Of a stretch of 64,000 nt of DNA, positions 21,211 through 32,896 are shown piece by piece. The notes under the pieces were generated by a model that was not told where the DNA came from, searched no databases, and saw only the letters and a list, made by a program, of their open reading frames with translations. Every line of letters starts with the position of its first letter. Position 1 is the first letter of the stretch. The DNA comes from Alliaria petiolata (lineage: Eukaryota; Streptophyta; Magnoliopsida; Brassicales; Brassicaceae), in the NCBI GenBank assembly GCA_020283515.1, contig JAHZTW010000001.1, positions 392,703,435-392,767,434 of the forward strand, written 5' to 3'. A program made the position numbers and the translations under genes.

Positions 21211-22755
21211 GTGACATCAAAGGCCTTTCACCATCACTTTGTACTCATAGGATTCATTTAGATGATGAGAACACTTCTTCAATAGAACACCAAATGCGCT
21301 TGAATCCTAACTTGAAAAAAGTGGTTAAAAAAAAAATCCTAAAACTCTTAGAGGCTGGCGTGATATACCCTATCAGTGATAGCACGTGGGTCTCTCCAGT
21401 CCATGTGGTACCTAAGAAAGGGTGTATTATTGTTATAAAAAACGAAAAAGATGAGTTAATTCCTACTAGAGTTATAACCGGCCATAGGATGTGCATTGAC
21501 TATATGAAACTCAACAAAGCCAATAGGAAAGACTACTTCCCACTGCCATTCATTGATCAAATGCTAGAAAGATTAGCCAACCACCCCTATTACTGTTTTC
21601 TAGACGATTATAGTGGCTTCTTTCAAATACCGATTCACCCAAATGATCAAGAAAAGACAACATTCACTTGTCCTTATGGAACTTATGCATATAGGAGAAT
21701 GCCTTTTGGTTTGTGTAATGCTCCTGCTACATTTCAAAGATGCATGATGTCTATATTTTCTGATTTGATTGAGGAGATGGTTGAGGTATTCATGGATGAT
21801 TTCTTCGTGTATGGTTCTTCCTTTGGTGTTTGTTTGTCTAATTTGTGCAGGGTGCTCAAGAGGTGTGAGGAGACCAATCTCGTGCTCAATTGGGAGAAAT
21901 GCCACTTCATGGTAATAGAGGGGATTGTCCTTGGTCACAAGATCTCAGGAAAAGGCATTGAGGTGGATAGAGCAATGGTGGAAGTGATGCTCACTTTGGC
22001 GCCTCCGGCTAACGTGAAAGGCATAAGAAGTTTCTTGGGGCATGCCGGCTTCTACAGAAGGTTTATCAAAGATTTCTCCAAGCTAGCACGTCCCCTCACA
22101 AGACTACTATGCAAGGAAGCTGATTTCATCTTCGATGAGGAATGCCACCAAACGTTCAAAACCATTAAAGGCGCGCTAGTAACCGCACCAATAGTCCAGG
22201 CACCGGATTGGGACTTTCCTTTTGAGATCATGTGCGACGCTAGTGACTATGCTGTAGGAGCTGTCTTGGGGCAGAGGAAAGAAAAGAGGTTGCATGTTAT
22301 CTATTATGCCAGTCGCACCTTGGACGATACACAGGTGAAATATGCAACTACCGAGAAGGAGCTCCTAGCGGTTGTCTTTGCATTTGAGAAGTTCCGGTCA
22401 TACCTGGTGGACTCTAAGGTGATAGTCTACACTGATCATGCAGCACTGAGGTACATCTACTCTAAGAAGGACACCAAGCCAAGGCTCCTGAGGTGGATCC
22501 TTCTCTTGCAAGAATTCGATATGGAGATCAAAGATAAGAAAGGCATAGAGAATGGTGTAGCGGATCATCTTTCAAGGATGAGAGTGGAAGAAATCTTACC
22601 TCTGAACGACTCACTCCCTGAAGAGCAGCTTATGATGGTCAACAGCGTGGTATGTGCAAGGTTAGAAGAGAAGCTTGAAGAGGTTTTGAGTCTAAGGGAA
22701 GAAGATCTCCCTTGGTATGCGGATATTGTTAACTTCTTAGCATGTGGAGAGGAGC
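21211..22755 (+). pseudogene. Reverse transcriptase and RNase H of element B
   Basis: The frame open from 21294 to the Tekay insertion encodes a full reverse transcriptase: W-V-S-P-V-H-V-V-P, M-C-I-D-Y, P-F-G-L-C-N-A-P-A-T-F and the catalytic F-M-D-D-F. RNase H follows with its Asp (C-D-A-S-D-Y), Glu (T-E-K-E-L-L-A-V) and Asp (Y-T-D-H-A) all present. This is the best preserved enzyme region among the Athila-type copies here. It is cut at 22755 by the Tekay element, and the frame resumes at 31590. Confidence 0.92.
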
Positions 22756-24634
22756 TGTAGCATACGCGACCAGAAATCCTAAGTACGGTCGTGCGGGTCA
22801 TGAGATGGCCATTGTATATATGTTCTGGTATGATGGAGGTTCGTCTGTTTCTGTAAATAAGTTTGTACAGTGGTACGTCTGTGAAGTCAAGGACTGTACC
22901 GTGGTATGTCTGTGAGGTTAAGTACCGCACCATGGTTGGACCGAGTATATATTTTTTTCTGTGGAATTTGTCTAAGTATCGAGAGACAAAGGTATTAGGC
23001 CGTGGGCCGTGGTTTTTCTCGAGAGAATGTGGTTTTTCTCGAGAGAAAAAGGATTTATCCCGTGTTTGGCCGAGTGGTTTATGTCTGGCCGAGAAAAAAA
23101 GGAAAGTTGGCCGGTTTGGCCGAGAGAAATTTGATTTGGACCGAGAGAAAAAGTAAACCGTGTGAGTAAACCGAGGAAGGACGATCGAGCTAGGGTTTTC
23201 GGGCCTATATATGCATTTTTCTCTCGTGGCCGCGTGAGTTTTCTCGAGAGAAACCTAGAGGCGGTATTTTTCCCGAGAGAAAAGAGAAGACGTCGAGAGA
23301 TCGTGAGTTCCGAGCCGATTTTGGGATTTCTGTTCGAGAGAAACGACTTGGAAGGGTCGATTTGCCGAGAGAAGTGTGTTCGGCCGAGGGATTTCTCGAT
23401 CGGATCGGGAAGCATCTGAGATATAATCACGGTAATCCATTTTCACCGAGAGAATTCTGTTCTGATGCGATTTTCACCGAGAGTTGATAGTGTAATCTGT
23501 TTGTAGGCAAGTTTTGTCCGAGTTACCCGAGAGTTTCCCGAGGGTTGTTCAATCGGATCGAAAGTTACCCGAGAGAAGGAAAATCTGTCCGAGAGATTTC
23601 GGTAAGTGATGAGAGATCACAAGTTTTATTGAGTTTCTGTCGAGTAACATCGAGTTAATCCTCATGTTTTGGCCTGTTTCCGAGGGAATACAGATTATTG
23701 CTCGAGGAAAAGTGAGCGGTTTGAAACATAGCCGAGAGAAGATTGGATCTCGCGGATTTGGCCGTAGCGATAGCCGAGAGAACGCAAGTGCGTCCGACTA
23801 TCTCTATTTCTGACCGAGAAATCACCGAGTTTCTTCCGACTGAAATGTTTGCCTTTGGGTCTAAGGTGAGTGCGTGACTGTAACTTGTATCTGGAACCGT
23901 AGGATTGCTAGGTTATCTGATTTCATTGATTACTTGTGTAAGTTAGTGTATGCTTAGCAAGGTCAATGTGTTTCTGTGATTGGTATTGGATACCGTGGTT
24001 TATACGTGGTATCTAACTAGCTGTGTGGATGTCCGGATCGAGTTGCTAGCTCAAGGGGATGTGTGATTCTCGCTTGAGTAGAACCGAGGCCGTGAGGAAA
24101 TTCACAAGTAGTTGAGATGATCATAGAACCGTGATTCTGTTTTCTGTGCTTGCTTGCTAAGTGATAATGTGAATTATATAATTGTTGCTTGATTGCGTTT
24201 TCTGGTATTGGCTGGTGGTACGGGATGACCGTACTCACTAAACATTTGTGATAATGCTTATGCCTCTCTTATGTGTGGAGTGTGCAGGTAAAGATGTTAT
24301 CCGGGACGTTTGGTCTTGAAGGCGGACTTGAAGGCAGTGAAGAAAGAAGTGGATTAGGACTGGGTTTGGGGGTTTATTTATCATGAGATTTTTTGGATAT
24401 TTGGCTTTGCATTTCTGTTTTGACTTAGAACGAATTTGGCTAAGTTAGTTTATGTTTTTTGAACCTTTGTCATATCTGGATTGGAATAATTATGCAATGA
24501 GAATGGGCTTTTTATGAATCGAATGCGTTGTTTAAGTTTAAGAAAAATCTGAAAAATATGCTAAGTTTGGAATCTGGTTAGAGTTAGACTTGAGACGGCC
24601 GGCCTGGTTAGGATTATCGGGTTGGGTCGCCACA
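22756..24634 (+). repeat. 5' LTR of the Tekay element
   Basis: It starts TGTAGCATACGCGACC and ends GGGTTGGGTCGCCACA. A TATATATG box lies at 23206. CGAGAG motifs recur every few tens of bases from about 22977 to 23830. It closely matches 29713-31589. Confidence 0.95.
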
Positions 24635-24636
24635 GT

Positions 24637-24649
24637 TGGTATCAGAGCA
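24637..24649 (+). promoter_or_regulatory. Primer binding site of the Tekay element
   Basis: TGGTATCAGAGCA, two bases after the LTR, is complementary to the 3' end of plant initiator-Met tRNA and is the usual site for chromoviruses. Confidence 0.9.
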
Positions 24650-24759
24650 TGGTCGATTCTAGGATAGTTCATTTGCATAGTTGGGGTTAGAAATATCCAA
24701 CTTTCACTGCCGAGTCTCGCAGTCTGTTGTTTTCTGTGGAGTTTGGAACTCTTGTCTGG

Positions 24760-24778
24760 TGTTAGCTTTGGGCTAACA
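24760..24778 (+). promoter_or_regulatory. Perfect hairpin just upstream of gag
   Basis: TGTTAGC and GCTAACA form a 7-bp stem with the 5-base loop TTTGG, ending 20 bases before the gag ATG. Packaging or dimer hairpins are often found here in retroelements; this role is inferred. Confidence 0.5.
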
Positions 24779-24798
24779 TGTTCTGTTTTGACTTGCAG

Positions 24799-26212
24799 AT
24801 GGCTCCGAGAAAGACAAGGAATGCAAGGTTGAATGGTGCTGTGAACTCGGGGAGTTCTGGAACTGGGAATGCGGTTGGGAACCAGCATGAGATTGAGGCT
24901 GCTGCTTCTGCGAACGCGGCTGCGAATGCTGCGGCTGCTGCTGCTGCGAACGCGGCTGCTGCGAATGTGGCTGCGGTTGAAGCTGGAAACGTGGCTGGGA
25001 ATGCTGCGGGTGCTGTTCCAGACAGGCTTGAGGCTGTGTTGGGATTGGTAGCTCAAGTGTTGGAGCGTTTACCGGTGGTTGCGCCTGTACCGGGAGTTGT
25101 ACCGGCCATGGCACCACAAGTGGTTGCGCCTGTACTGGGAGTGATACCGGCCGTGGCACCACAAGTTGTGGATCCGAATGTTGGGAACGTGGCTGTGGAG
25201 GAAGCGGGTCAGGTCGTGGCGATCCCGTCTTACCTCAAGGTTCTGGATCATATGGCGAGGTTGGGAACCAAGTTCTTTGCTGGAGGAACTGCGCCGATTG
25301 AGGCTGATGAGTGGAAGATGAGGCTTGAGAGGAACTTCGAGTCTATCCGATGTCCTGAGGAGTACAAGCGGGACATAGCTGTGCATTACCTGGAGGGTAC
25401 TGTGCATACCCGGTGGAAAGGGACCACGGGGCGTTTGGTGAGTCCGAACTGTTCGTATGAGACGTTTTCTGCGATGTTCCAAAGTAAGTACTTCCCGCAA
25501 GAAGCTTACAATCAGCTGGAGGCTGAGTTTCTGTATCTGCGCCAAGGGACCAAGACGGTTCGGCAGTATGAGATTGAGTTCAACCTGTTACGCAAGTATG
25601 TGGGACGTGACCATGATACTGAAGAGAAGCTGATCCGAAGGTTCATGAGCGGACTAAGGGTCGAGCTGCGTAATGGTTGTCTGGTGCGTGACTATACGAC
25701 GGTCACTGAGCTTGTTGAGAAAGCGTCTTTGTTGGAGTCTGGACAAGCTGAGTAGGCTTTGTCTAAGGTTGGTATCGTGGCCAGGTGTGGCCTAGTGTCT
25801 GGAGGACAGAACCGCAAGTTTGGGAAGAATGTTCTTGCTAAGTCGAGTGGGAACCGCAGCGTGTTTGGATCTTGCGGAAAGGTGCATGTTGGCGTGTGTA
25901 GTTGTGCATCTGGAGCTTGTCATCGTTGTGGTAGCTTGGAGCATAGGGTTCGTGATTGTCCTGAGCCAGGCTCGAGGTTAGTGAGAGTGTCGGATGGGGG
26001 TAACACGTCTGTTGTGTGTTTCAGTTGCGGAGAGCCGGGACATTACAAGCGTGATTGTCCGAGGTCCGGAGCAGTTGGGCAGGCAGCCACTCAGCCTAAG
26101 CGTGCAGGAGATGTGCTGGCGCAACCGACTAAGAGGCAGGCCATCATGGCAAGGGTGTATGCAGCGACCGCGGATGGGACTAGAGATCCGACCACTTCTC
26201 GACCGATCACTG
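24799..26212 (+). pseudogene. gag of the Tekay element with two zinc knuckles
   Basis: I chose the ATG at 24799 because it directly follows a T-rich stretch ending in GCAG and starts a basic N-terminus (M-A-P-R-K-T-R). An Ala-rich segment is followed by the retrotransposon Gag domain (F-F-A-G-G-T, W-K-M-R-L, R-Q-Y-E-I-E-F-N). An in-frame TAG at 25753-25755 interrupts it. The same frame continues with two CCHC knuckles, C-H-R-C...R-V-R-D-C and C-F-S-C...Y-K-R-D-C, which bind the element RNA. The frame meets a strong splice donor at 26213. Confidence 0.9.
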
Positions 26213-26300
26213 GTAAGTTTTAATACTTACGTTTTTCTGAGTTTGTGTGTGTCTGCGTGTTCTGTTAAGTGTTTTAGCATTCTAAGGATTGAATGTGTAG
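26213..26300 (+). other. Probable 88-bp spliceosomal intron between gag and protease
   Basis: It starts GTAAGTTT and ends TGTGTAG, is T-rich as plant introns are, and has a branch-point-like TTCTAAG near 26279-26285. It contains stop codons in the gag frame. Its length is not a multiple of three, and removing it joins the gag frame exactly to the protease frame at a codon shared by both sides. Splicing is inferred, not shown. Confidence 0.65.
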
Positions 26301-28468
26301 GGACCTTATTAATGGGTGAGGTGGATACTCATGTTCTGTTCGACTCCGGAGCGAGTCATTGTTTTGTTAACCTAGGGATGATTGGGAAAGGAGGATTCCA
26401 GAAGGAACCCAGGGAAGAGTTCGGACTAGTGAGGGCGGTTGGAGGCCAAGTGATGTTCTCACTAGGGACTATTCGCAACATTGCTGTCTGGATTGGCGAG
26501 GTCAATATGCCAACATACTTAGTGATTTGCGTGGTTAAGTCTTACGATGTCATCCTCGGAATGGATTGGCTCGGTAAGCATAAGGCGTATCTAGATTGTC
26601 ACCGATGCAGGGTGGAGTTCGAGAGGGATGGCCAAGTTCTGGTTTACCAAGGAGTGAGACCGACTTCTAGTAGCTTGGTTGTGTCGGCAATACAAGCGGA
26701 GAAAATGTTAGAGAAAAGGTGTGAAGCATATCTGGCGACGATATCTTCAATTGAGGTTGGACCAGACGCGGAGTTAGGGGACATTCCAGTGGTACAAGAG
26801 TTTGAGGATGTTTTCCAAGCTTTGACCGCAATGCCACCGGCTCGTTCAGATCCGTTCACGATTGAACTTGAGTCGGGAACTGCTCCAGTGTCTAAGGCAC
26901 CGTACTCTATGGCTCCGGCTGAGATGGCTGAACTAAAGAAGCAATTGGCTGATCTTCTAGAAAAGGGATTTGTAAGACCAAGCAGTTCACCATGGGGCGC
27001 ACCTGTCCTGTTTGTAAAGAAGAAGGATGGAAGCTTCCGGCTTTGCATCGACTACCGAAGGTTGAACCGTGTTACCGTGAAGAACAAGTATTCACTTCCA
27101 AGGATAGACGAGTTGTTGGACCAGCTTAGGGGTGCTACTTGGTTCTCTAAGATTGATTTGGCTTCTGGGTACCATCAGATACCGATAGATGAATCGGACG
27201 TTCGGAAGACTTCCTTTCGGACTAGGTATGGTCATTACGAGTTTGTGGTCATGCCGTTTGGTTTGACGAATGCGCCAGCTGCATTCATGAAGTTGATGAA
27301 GGGCGTGTTCAGAGAATACTTGGACGAGTTTGTGATTATTTTCATAGACGACATCTTAGTGTACTCGATGAATCCGGAAGACCATGAGAAACATTTGTGG
27401 ATTGTTATGGAGAAGTTGCGGGAGCAGAAGTTGTTTGCCAAGCTGAGCAAGTGTAGCTTTTGGGAACGACACATTGGGTTCTTGGGTCACATTGTTTCGG
27501 ACAAGGGAGTGTCTGTGGATCCTGAAAATATCAAGGCCATTGCGGATTGGCCGAGACCTGAGAATGCGACTGAGATAAGGAGTTTTCTGGGGTTGGCTGG
27601 CTACTACAGGCGGTTTGTTAAGGGCTTTGCAAGTATGGCACAGCCGATGACACGCTTGACCGGGAAGGACATTGAGTTCGTATGGACAGCCGAGTGTGAG
27701 GAATGTTTCTCGAAACTGAAAGGGATGCTTACAAGTGCACCAGTGTAGGCTCTACCTGAGCCGGATGAACCGTATGCGGTGTACACTGATGCTTCTGGTA
27801 AGGGACTAGGTTGTGTCCTAATGCAGCACGGGAATCTGATTGCATATGCATCAAGGCAGCTAAGGAAGCATGAGGCGAATTATCCTACGCATGACTTGGA
27901 GATGGCGGCCGTAGTCTTTGCGTTAAAGATATGGCTATCTTACTTGTATGGTGGGAAGGTTCAGGTGTTTACCGATCATAAGAGTTTGAAGTACATCTTC
28001 ACTCAACCTGAACTGAATCTGAGGCAACGGAGATGGATGGAGTTAGTCGCTGACTACGATCTGGAGATAGCTTATCATCTGGGAAAGGCTAATCTTGTTG
28101 CTGATGCATTAAGCCGGAGAAGGGCTAGTGTATCATCAGCTAAAGACGTGGAAGGAGTTGTGAATTTCCTAAGGACGTTAAGGCTGAACGTTCTGACTGA
28201 GGATACGAAACCGTTGGGTTTGGGAGCTGCGGATCAGGCTGATTTATTAACGAGGATCCAATTAGCTCAAGAGGAGGATGAGAATCTGATTAAGATGTCA
28301 AAGGCTGACAAGACTGAGTATCAAACTTCAAACAATGGGACGATAGTGTTGAATGGCCGAGAATGTGTTCCTAACGTGAAAGAGTTAAAGGAAGAGATCC
28401 TTAAGGAAGCACATCAGTCTAGGTTTTCTGTTCATCCGGGAATGACCAAGATGTACCGCGACCTGAAA
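26301..28468 (+). pseudogene. Protease, reverse transcriptase and RNase H of the Tekay element
   Basis: The protease active site is F-D-S-G-A-S-H. Reverse transcriptase follows with L-C-I-D-Y-R-R-L-N, F-S-K-I-D-L-A-S-G-Y-H-Q-I, P-F-G-L-T-N-A-P and the catalytic F-I-D-D-I-L-V-Y-S. A TAG at 27746-27748 lies between reverse transcriptase and RNase H. RNase H (Y-T-D-A-S-G-K-G-L-G, L-E-M-A-A-V-V-F-A, F-T-D-H-K-S-L) continues in the same frame, followed by the first half of the integrase zinc domain. A one-base loss near 28467-28470 shifts the frame. Confidence 0.92.
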
Positions 28469-29700
28469 AGTACTATCATTGGGTCGGGATGAAGCGCGAC
28501 GTGGCCAAGTGGGTGGCTAGTTGTCTGACGTGCCAGTTAAATAAGGCCGAGAACCACTTTCCGAGTGGTTTGTTGCAAACATTACCAATGCCGAAATGGA
28601 AATGGGATATGATCACAATGGACTTTGTGATGGGTTTACCGAAGACTAAAAATAAGTATGACGCGATTTGGGTCATTGTGGATCGACTGACCAAGTCTGC
28701 TCATTTATTACCTATGAAAAAGACGGATGGAGTGGCTAAGCTGGTGGAGTTATATGTCGATGAGATCGTGAGACTCCATGTCGTGCCAGTGAGCATTGTG
28801 TCTGATCGTGATCCGAAGTTTACTTCACGATTCTGGAAAGAGTTTCAGGAAGAGTTTGGGACGAAGATACACATGAGTACTGCGTATCATCCGCAAACGG
28901 ATGGTCAGTCTGAGAGGACCATCAGGACGTTAGAGGACATGCTGAGAGCGTGTGTACTAGACTGGGGTGGTAAATGGGATAGACATCTACCATTGGCTGA
29001 GTTCGCGTATAACAATAGTTACCAAGGGAGCATTGATATGTCTCCGTATGAGGCGTTGTATGGACGGCCGTGCAGAACACCGTTGTGTTGGACCCAAGTG
29101 GGGGAGCGGAGTGAGATAGGACCCGCGATAGTTGAGGAGACTACTGAAAAGATTCGATTTCTGAAAGTCAAGCTGAAAGAGGTTCAAGACCGGCAAAAGA
29201 GTTATGCCGATAAGCGCCGTAAGGACTTAGAGTTCAGTGTGGGCGATCTGGTTTATCTGAAGGCTATGACCTACAAAGGGAAAAGCCGAGCAATGTTTGA
29301 CGCTAAGTTGAGTCTGAGGTACATGGGGCCGTACCGGATTCTGGAAAGGATTGGGGCAGTGGCGTATAAGTTGGACTTACAGCCGGAAATGAGTGCTTAC
29401 CACATTGTGTTTCACGTGTCGCAGCTGAGAAAGCACATAACCGAACGTGAGAATGTGATATCTGAACCGCCTCCGGAACTGCAAGAGGATCTGACCGTGG
29501 AAGGTAGACCGATCCTTGTGGTTGGCCGGAAAGAAAAGGTTAAGCGTGGTAAAGTGGTCAAGATGATCAAAGTTCTGTGGGACAGTAATGGCGACGAGCA
29601 AACGACTTGGGAAAAAGAGTCAAGGATGAGTACAAGGTTCCCGAAACGGTTTGAGAAACTTCCGGAGGAAGAGCCGGATTCGAGGACGAATCCAAACTGA
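28469..29700 (+). pseudogene. Integrase and chromodomain of the Tekay element
   Basis: The frame open from 28489 to the stop at 29698-29700 carries the second Cys pair of the zinc domain (C-L-T-C), the catalytic core (D in T-M-D-F-V, D in V-S-D-R-D-P-K-F, E in D-G-Q-S-E-R-T) and a C-terminal chromodomain-like segment (V-K-V/M-I-K-V-L-W-D, E-Q-T-T-W-E). Chromodomains target such elements to marked heterochromatin, consistent with finding it in a repeat nest. The segment itself is intact but is cut off from upstream pol by the frameshift. Confidence 0.92.
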
Positions 29701-29712
29701 GTGGGGGAGAAT
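29701..29712 (+). promoter_or_regulatory. Polypurine tract of the Tekay element
   Basis: GTGGGGGAGAAT lies directly between the pol stop and the 3' LTR, so this element has no 3' untranslated region outside the LTR. Confidence 0.85.
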
Positions 29713-31589
29713 TGTAGCATCCGCGACCAGAAATCCTAAGTACGGTGGTGCGGGTCATGGGATGGCCATTGTATATACGTTCTGGTATGATGGAGGTTCG
29801 TCTGTTTCTGTAAATAAGTATGTACAGTGGTACGTCTGTGAAGTCAAGGACTGTACCGTCGTATGTCTGTGAGGTTAAGTACCGTACCATGGTTGGACCG
29901 AGTATATATTTTTTATGTGGAATTTGTCTAAGTGTCGAGAGACAAAGGTATTAGGCCGTGGGTCGTGGTTTTTCTCGAGAGAATGTGGTTTTTCTCGAGA
30001 GAAAAAGGATTTATCCCATGTTTGGCCGTGTTGTTTATGTCTGGCCGAGAAAAAAACGAGAGTTGGCCGGTTTGGCCGAGAGAAACATGATTTCGACCGA
30101 GAGAAAAAGTAAACCGTGTGAGTAAACCGAGGAAGGACGGTCGAGCTAGGGTTTTCGGGCCTATATATGCGTTTTTCTCTCGTGGCCGCGTGAGTTTTTT
30201 CGAGAGAAACCTAGAGGCGATCTTTTTTCCTGAGAGAAAAGTGAAGTCGTCGAGAGATCATGAGTTCCGAGCCGATTTTGGGATTTCTGTTCGAGAGAAA
30301 CGACTTGGAAGGGTCGATTTGCCGAGAGAAGTGTATTCGGCGGAGGGATTTCTCGATCGGATCGCGAAGCATCCGAGAGATAATAAAGGTAATCCGTTTT
30401 CATCGAGAGAATTCTGTTCTGATGCGATTTTCACCGAGAGTTGATCGTGTAATCTGTTTGTAGGCAAGTTTTGTCCGAGTTACCCGAGAGTTTCCCGAGG
30501 GTTGTTCGATCGGATCGAAAGTTACCCGAGAGAAGGAAAATCTGTCCAAGAGATTTCGGTAAGTGATGAGAGATCACGAGTTTTATTGAGTTTCGGTCGA
30601 GTAACATCGAGTTAATCCTCATGTTTTGGCCTGTTTCCGAGGGAATAGAGATTATTGTTCGAGGAAAAGTGAGCGGTTTGAAAGATAGCAGAGAGGAGAT
30701 TGGATCTCGCGGATTTGGCCGTAGCGATAGCCGAGAGAACGCAAGTGCGTCCGACTATCTCTATTTCTGACCGAGAAATCACCGAGTTTCTTCCGACTGA
30801 AACGTTTGCCTTTGTGTCTAAGGTGAGTGCGTGACTGTAGCTTGTATCTGGAACCGTAGGATTGCTAGGTTATCTGATTTCATTGATTGCTTGTGTAAGT
30901 TAGTGTATGCTTAGCAAGGTCAATGTGTTTCTGTGATTGGTATTGGATACCGTGGTTTATACGTGGTGTCTAACTAGCTGTGTGGATGTCCGGATCAAGT
31001 TGCTAGCTCAAGGGGATGTGTGATTCTCGCTTGAGTAGAACCGAGGCCGTGAGGAAATTCACAAGTAGTTGAGATGATCATAGCACCGTGATTCTGTTTT
31101 TTGTGCTTGCTTGCTAAGTGATAATGTGAATTATATAACTGTTGCTTGATTGCGTTTTCTGGTATTGGCTGGTGGTACAGGATGACCGTACTCACTAATC
31201 ATTTGTGATAATTCTTATGCCTCTCTTATGTGTGGAGTGTGCAGGTAAAGATGTTATCCGGGACGTTTGATCTTGAAGGCGGACTTGAAGGCAGTGAAGA
31301 AAGAAGTGGATTAAAATTGGGTTTGGGGGTTTGTTTATCATGAGATTTTCTGGATATTTGGCTTTGCATTTCTGTTTTGACTTAACGAATTTGGCTAAGT
31401 TAGTTTATGTTTTATGAACCTTTGTCATATCTGGACTGGAATAATTATGCAATGAGAATGGGCTTTTTATGAATCGAATGCGTTGTTTAAGTTTAAAAAA
31501 AATCTAAAAAATATGCTAAGTATGGAATCTGGTTAGAGTTAGACTCGGGACGGCCGGCCTGGTTAGGATTATCGGGTTGGGTCGCCACA
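29713..31589 (+). repeat. 3' LTR of the Tekay element
   Basis: It is 1877 bp and matches the 5' LTR with scattered changes (for example CATCCGCG for CATACGCG at the start). The CGAGAG-rich part spans about 29934-30770. Confidence 0.95.
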
Positions 31590-32841
31590 GGAGCCTACTC
31601 TTTTGGACCGGTACCACAAGAAGAAATTTATGAGGGACGTCTAACACTACTTTTGGGATGACCCTTACCTATACAGAAGGTGCGTGGACAGCCTATACCG
31701 AAGATGTGTCACAAGAGAAGAGGCGAGAGACATACTTCTCCATTGCCACGGTATGACATATGGGGGTCATTTTGAAAGTTTCAAGACTGCTACAAAGATC
31801 CTCCAAGCTGGATTCTGGTGGCCTACACTCTTCAAAGATGCACATGAATTCATCAAGTCATGTGAAGCATGCCAAAGAGCCGGGAACATCACCAAAAGAA
31901 ACGAGATGCCACAAGTGCCAATCTTTGAAGTAGAAGTCTTTGAAGTGTGGGGGATTGATTTTATGGGCCCATTTCCATCATTATATGGCAACAAGTACAT
32001 TCTTGTGCCAGTAGACTATGTGTCTATGTGGGTGGAAGCCATAGCCTCGCCAACAAACGATTCAAAGGTGGTGGTTAAACTCTTCAAGACAATCATCTTC
32101 CCAAGATTTAGAGTCCCTAAAGTGGTGATTAGTGATGGAGGCAGCCACTTCATCAACAAGATTTTTGAAAGCCTTTTGAGAAAACCTGGTGTTAAGCACA
32201 TGGTGGCCACGCCCTATCACCCTCAAACAAGCGGCCAAGTGGAGGTTTCAAACAGACAAAACAAGATTATACTAGAGAGGACCGCATGAGTCACTAGAAA
32301 AGACTGGTCTAGCAAGCTTGATGACGCTCTTTGGGCGTATAGAACGGCCTACAAAACTCCCATTGGAACCACGCCTTTCAACCTCCTCTATGGCAAGTCT
32401 TGTCATCTTCCTGTGGAGTTAGAGCACAGAGCTCTTCGGGCCGTGAAGCAACTCAACTACAATCTCAAGACTGTCCAAGAAAAGAGATTAATACAACTTC
32501 AAGAGCTTGATGAGCTAAGGATCGACGCTTATGAAAGCGCCAAGATTTACAAGGAAAGGACCAGGGCCTTTCATGACAAGAAGTTGGTACACAAGGAGCT
32601 CAAAGAGGGAGGCATGGTTCTACTCTATCACTCAAGACTGAAGCTGTTCCCCGGAAAGCTCAAGTCTAGGTGGTCCGGGCCGTTTGAGATAAGAGAGGTA
32701 CTACCATATGGAGCAATAACGTTGGTAGGGAAGAATGGAGAAAACTTCACAGTGAATGGGCATAGAGTCAAGCCCTATATGGCGAGTGACTGCAGCAAAG
32801 AGAGCACCATGTTGCCTCTCCAAGACCCCCCACTAGCCTAA
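31590..32841 (+). pseudogene. Integrase of element B
   Basis: This continues the pol frame cut at 22755. The zinc domain (H-C-H-G...G-G-H-F, C-E-A-C), all three catalytic acids (W-G-I-D-F, I-S-D-G-G-S-H-F, G-Q-V-E-V) and the C-terminal domain ending N-G-H-R-V-K-P-Y are visible. A TAA at 31642-31644 and a TGA at 32287-32289 interrupt the frame. The true stop is TAA at 32839-32841. Confidence 0.9.
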
Positions 32842-32847
32842 TCAAGT

Positions 32848-32896
32848 AAAGTCAAGCTTAGAGACTTAAAACAAGCGCGCTTGGGAGGCAATCGCA
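32848..32896 (+). promoter_or_regulatory. Two consecutive hairpins after the pol stop of element B
   Basis: AAGTC/GACTT with loop AAGCTTAGA is followed by TGGGA-GGCAA-TCGCA. The second stem has one mismatched pair (TCGCA for TCCCA in A), as expected in a decaying copy. Confidence 0.6.

Larger units (their letters stand above)
22756..31589 (+). mobile_element. Full-length Tekay-type chromovirus
   Basis: The 8.8-kb element has two LTRs of about 1.88 kb, an initiator-Met-type primer site, gag with two zinc knuckles, protease, reverse transcriptase, RNase H, integrase and a C-terminal chromodomain-like segment. GGAGC flanks it (22751-22755, 31590-31594). Element A has GGAGC once at the matching place (about 6607), confirming a 5-bp duplication. 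Two in-frame stops and one frameshift in gag-pol make it inactive. Confidence 0.95.

Noticed and set aside
24538..25162. Minus-strand Pro/Gln/His-rich frames opposite Tekay gag
   Set aside because: They are the antisense shadow of the Ala-rich and repetitive gag coding sequence.
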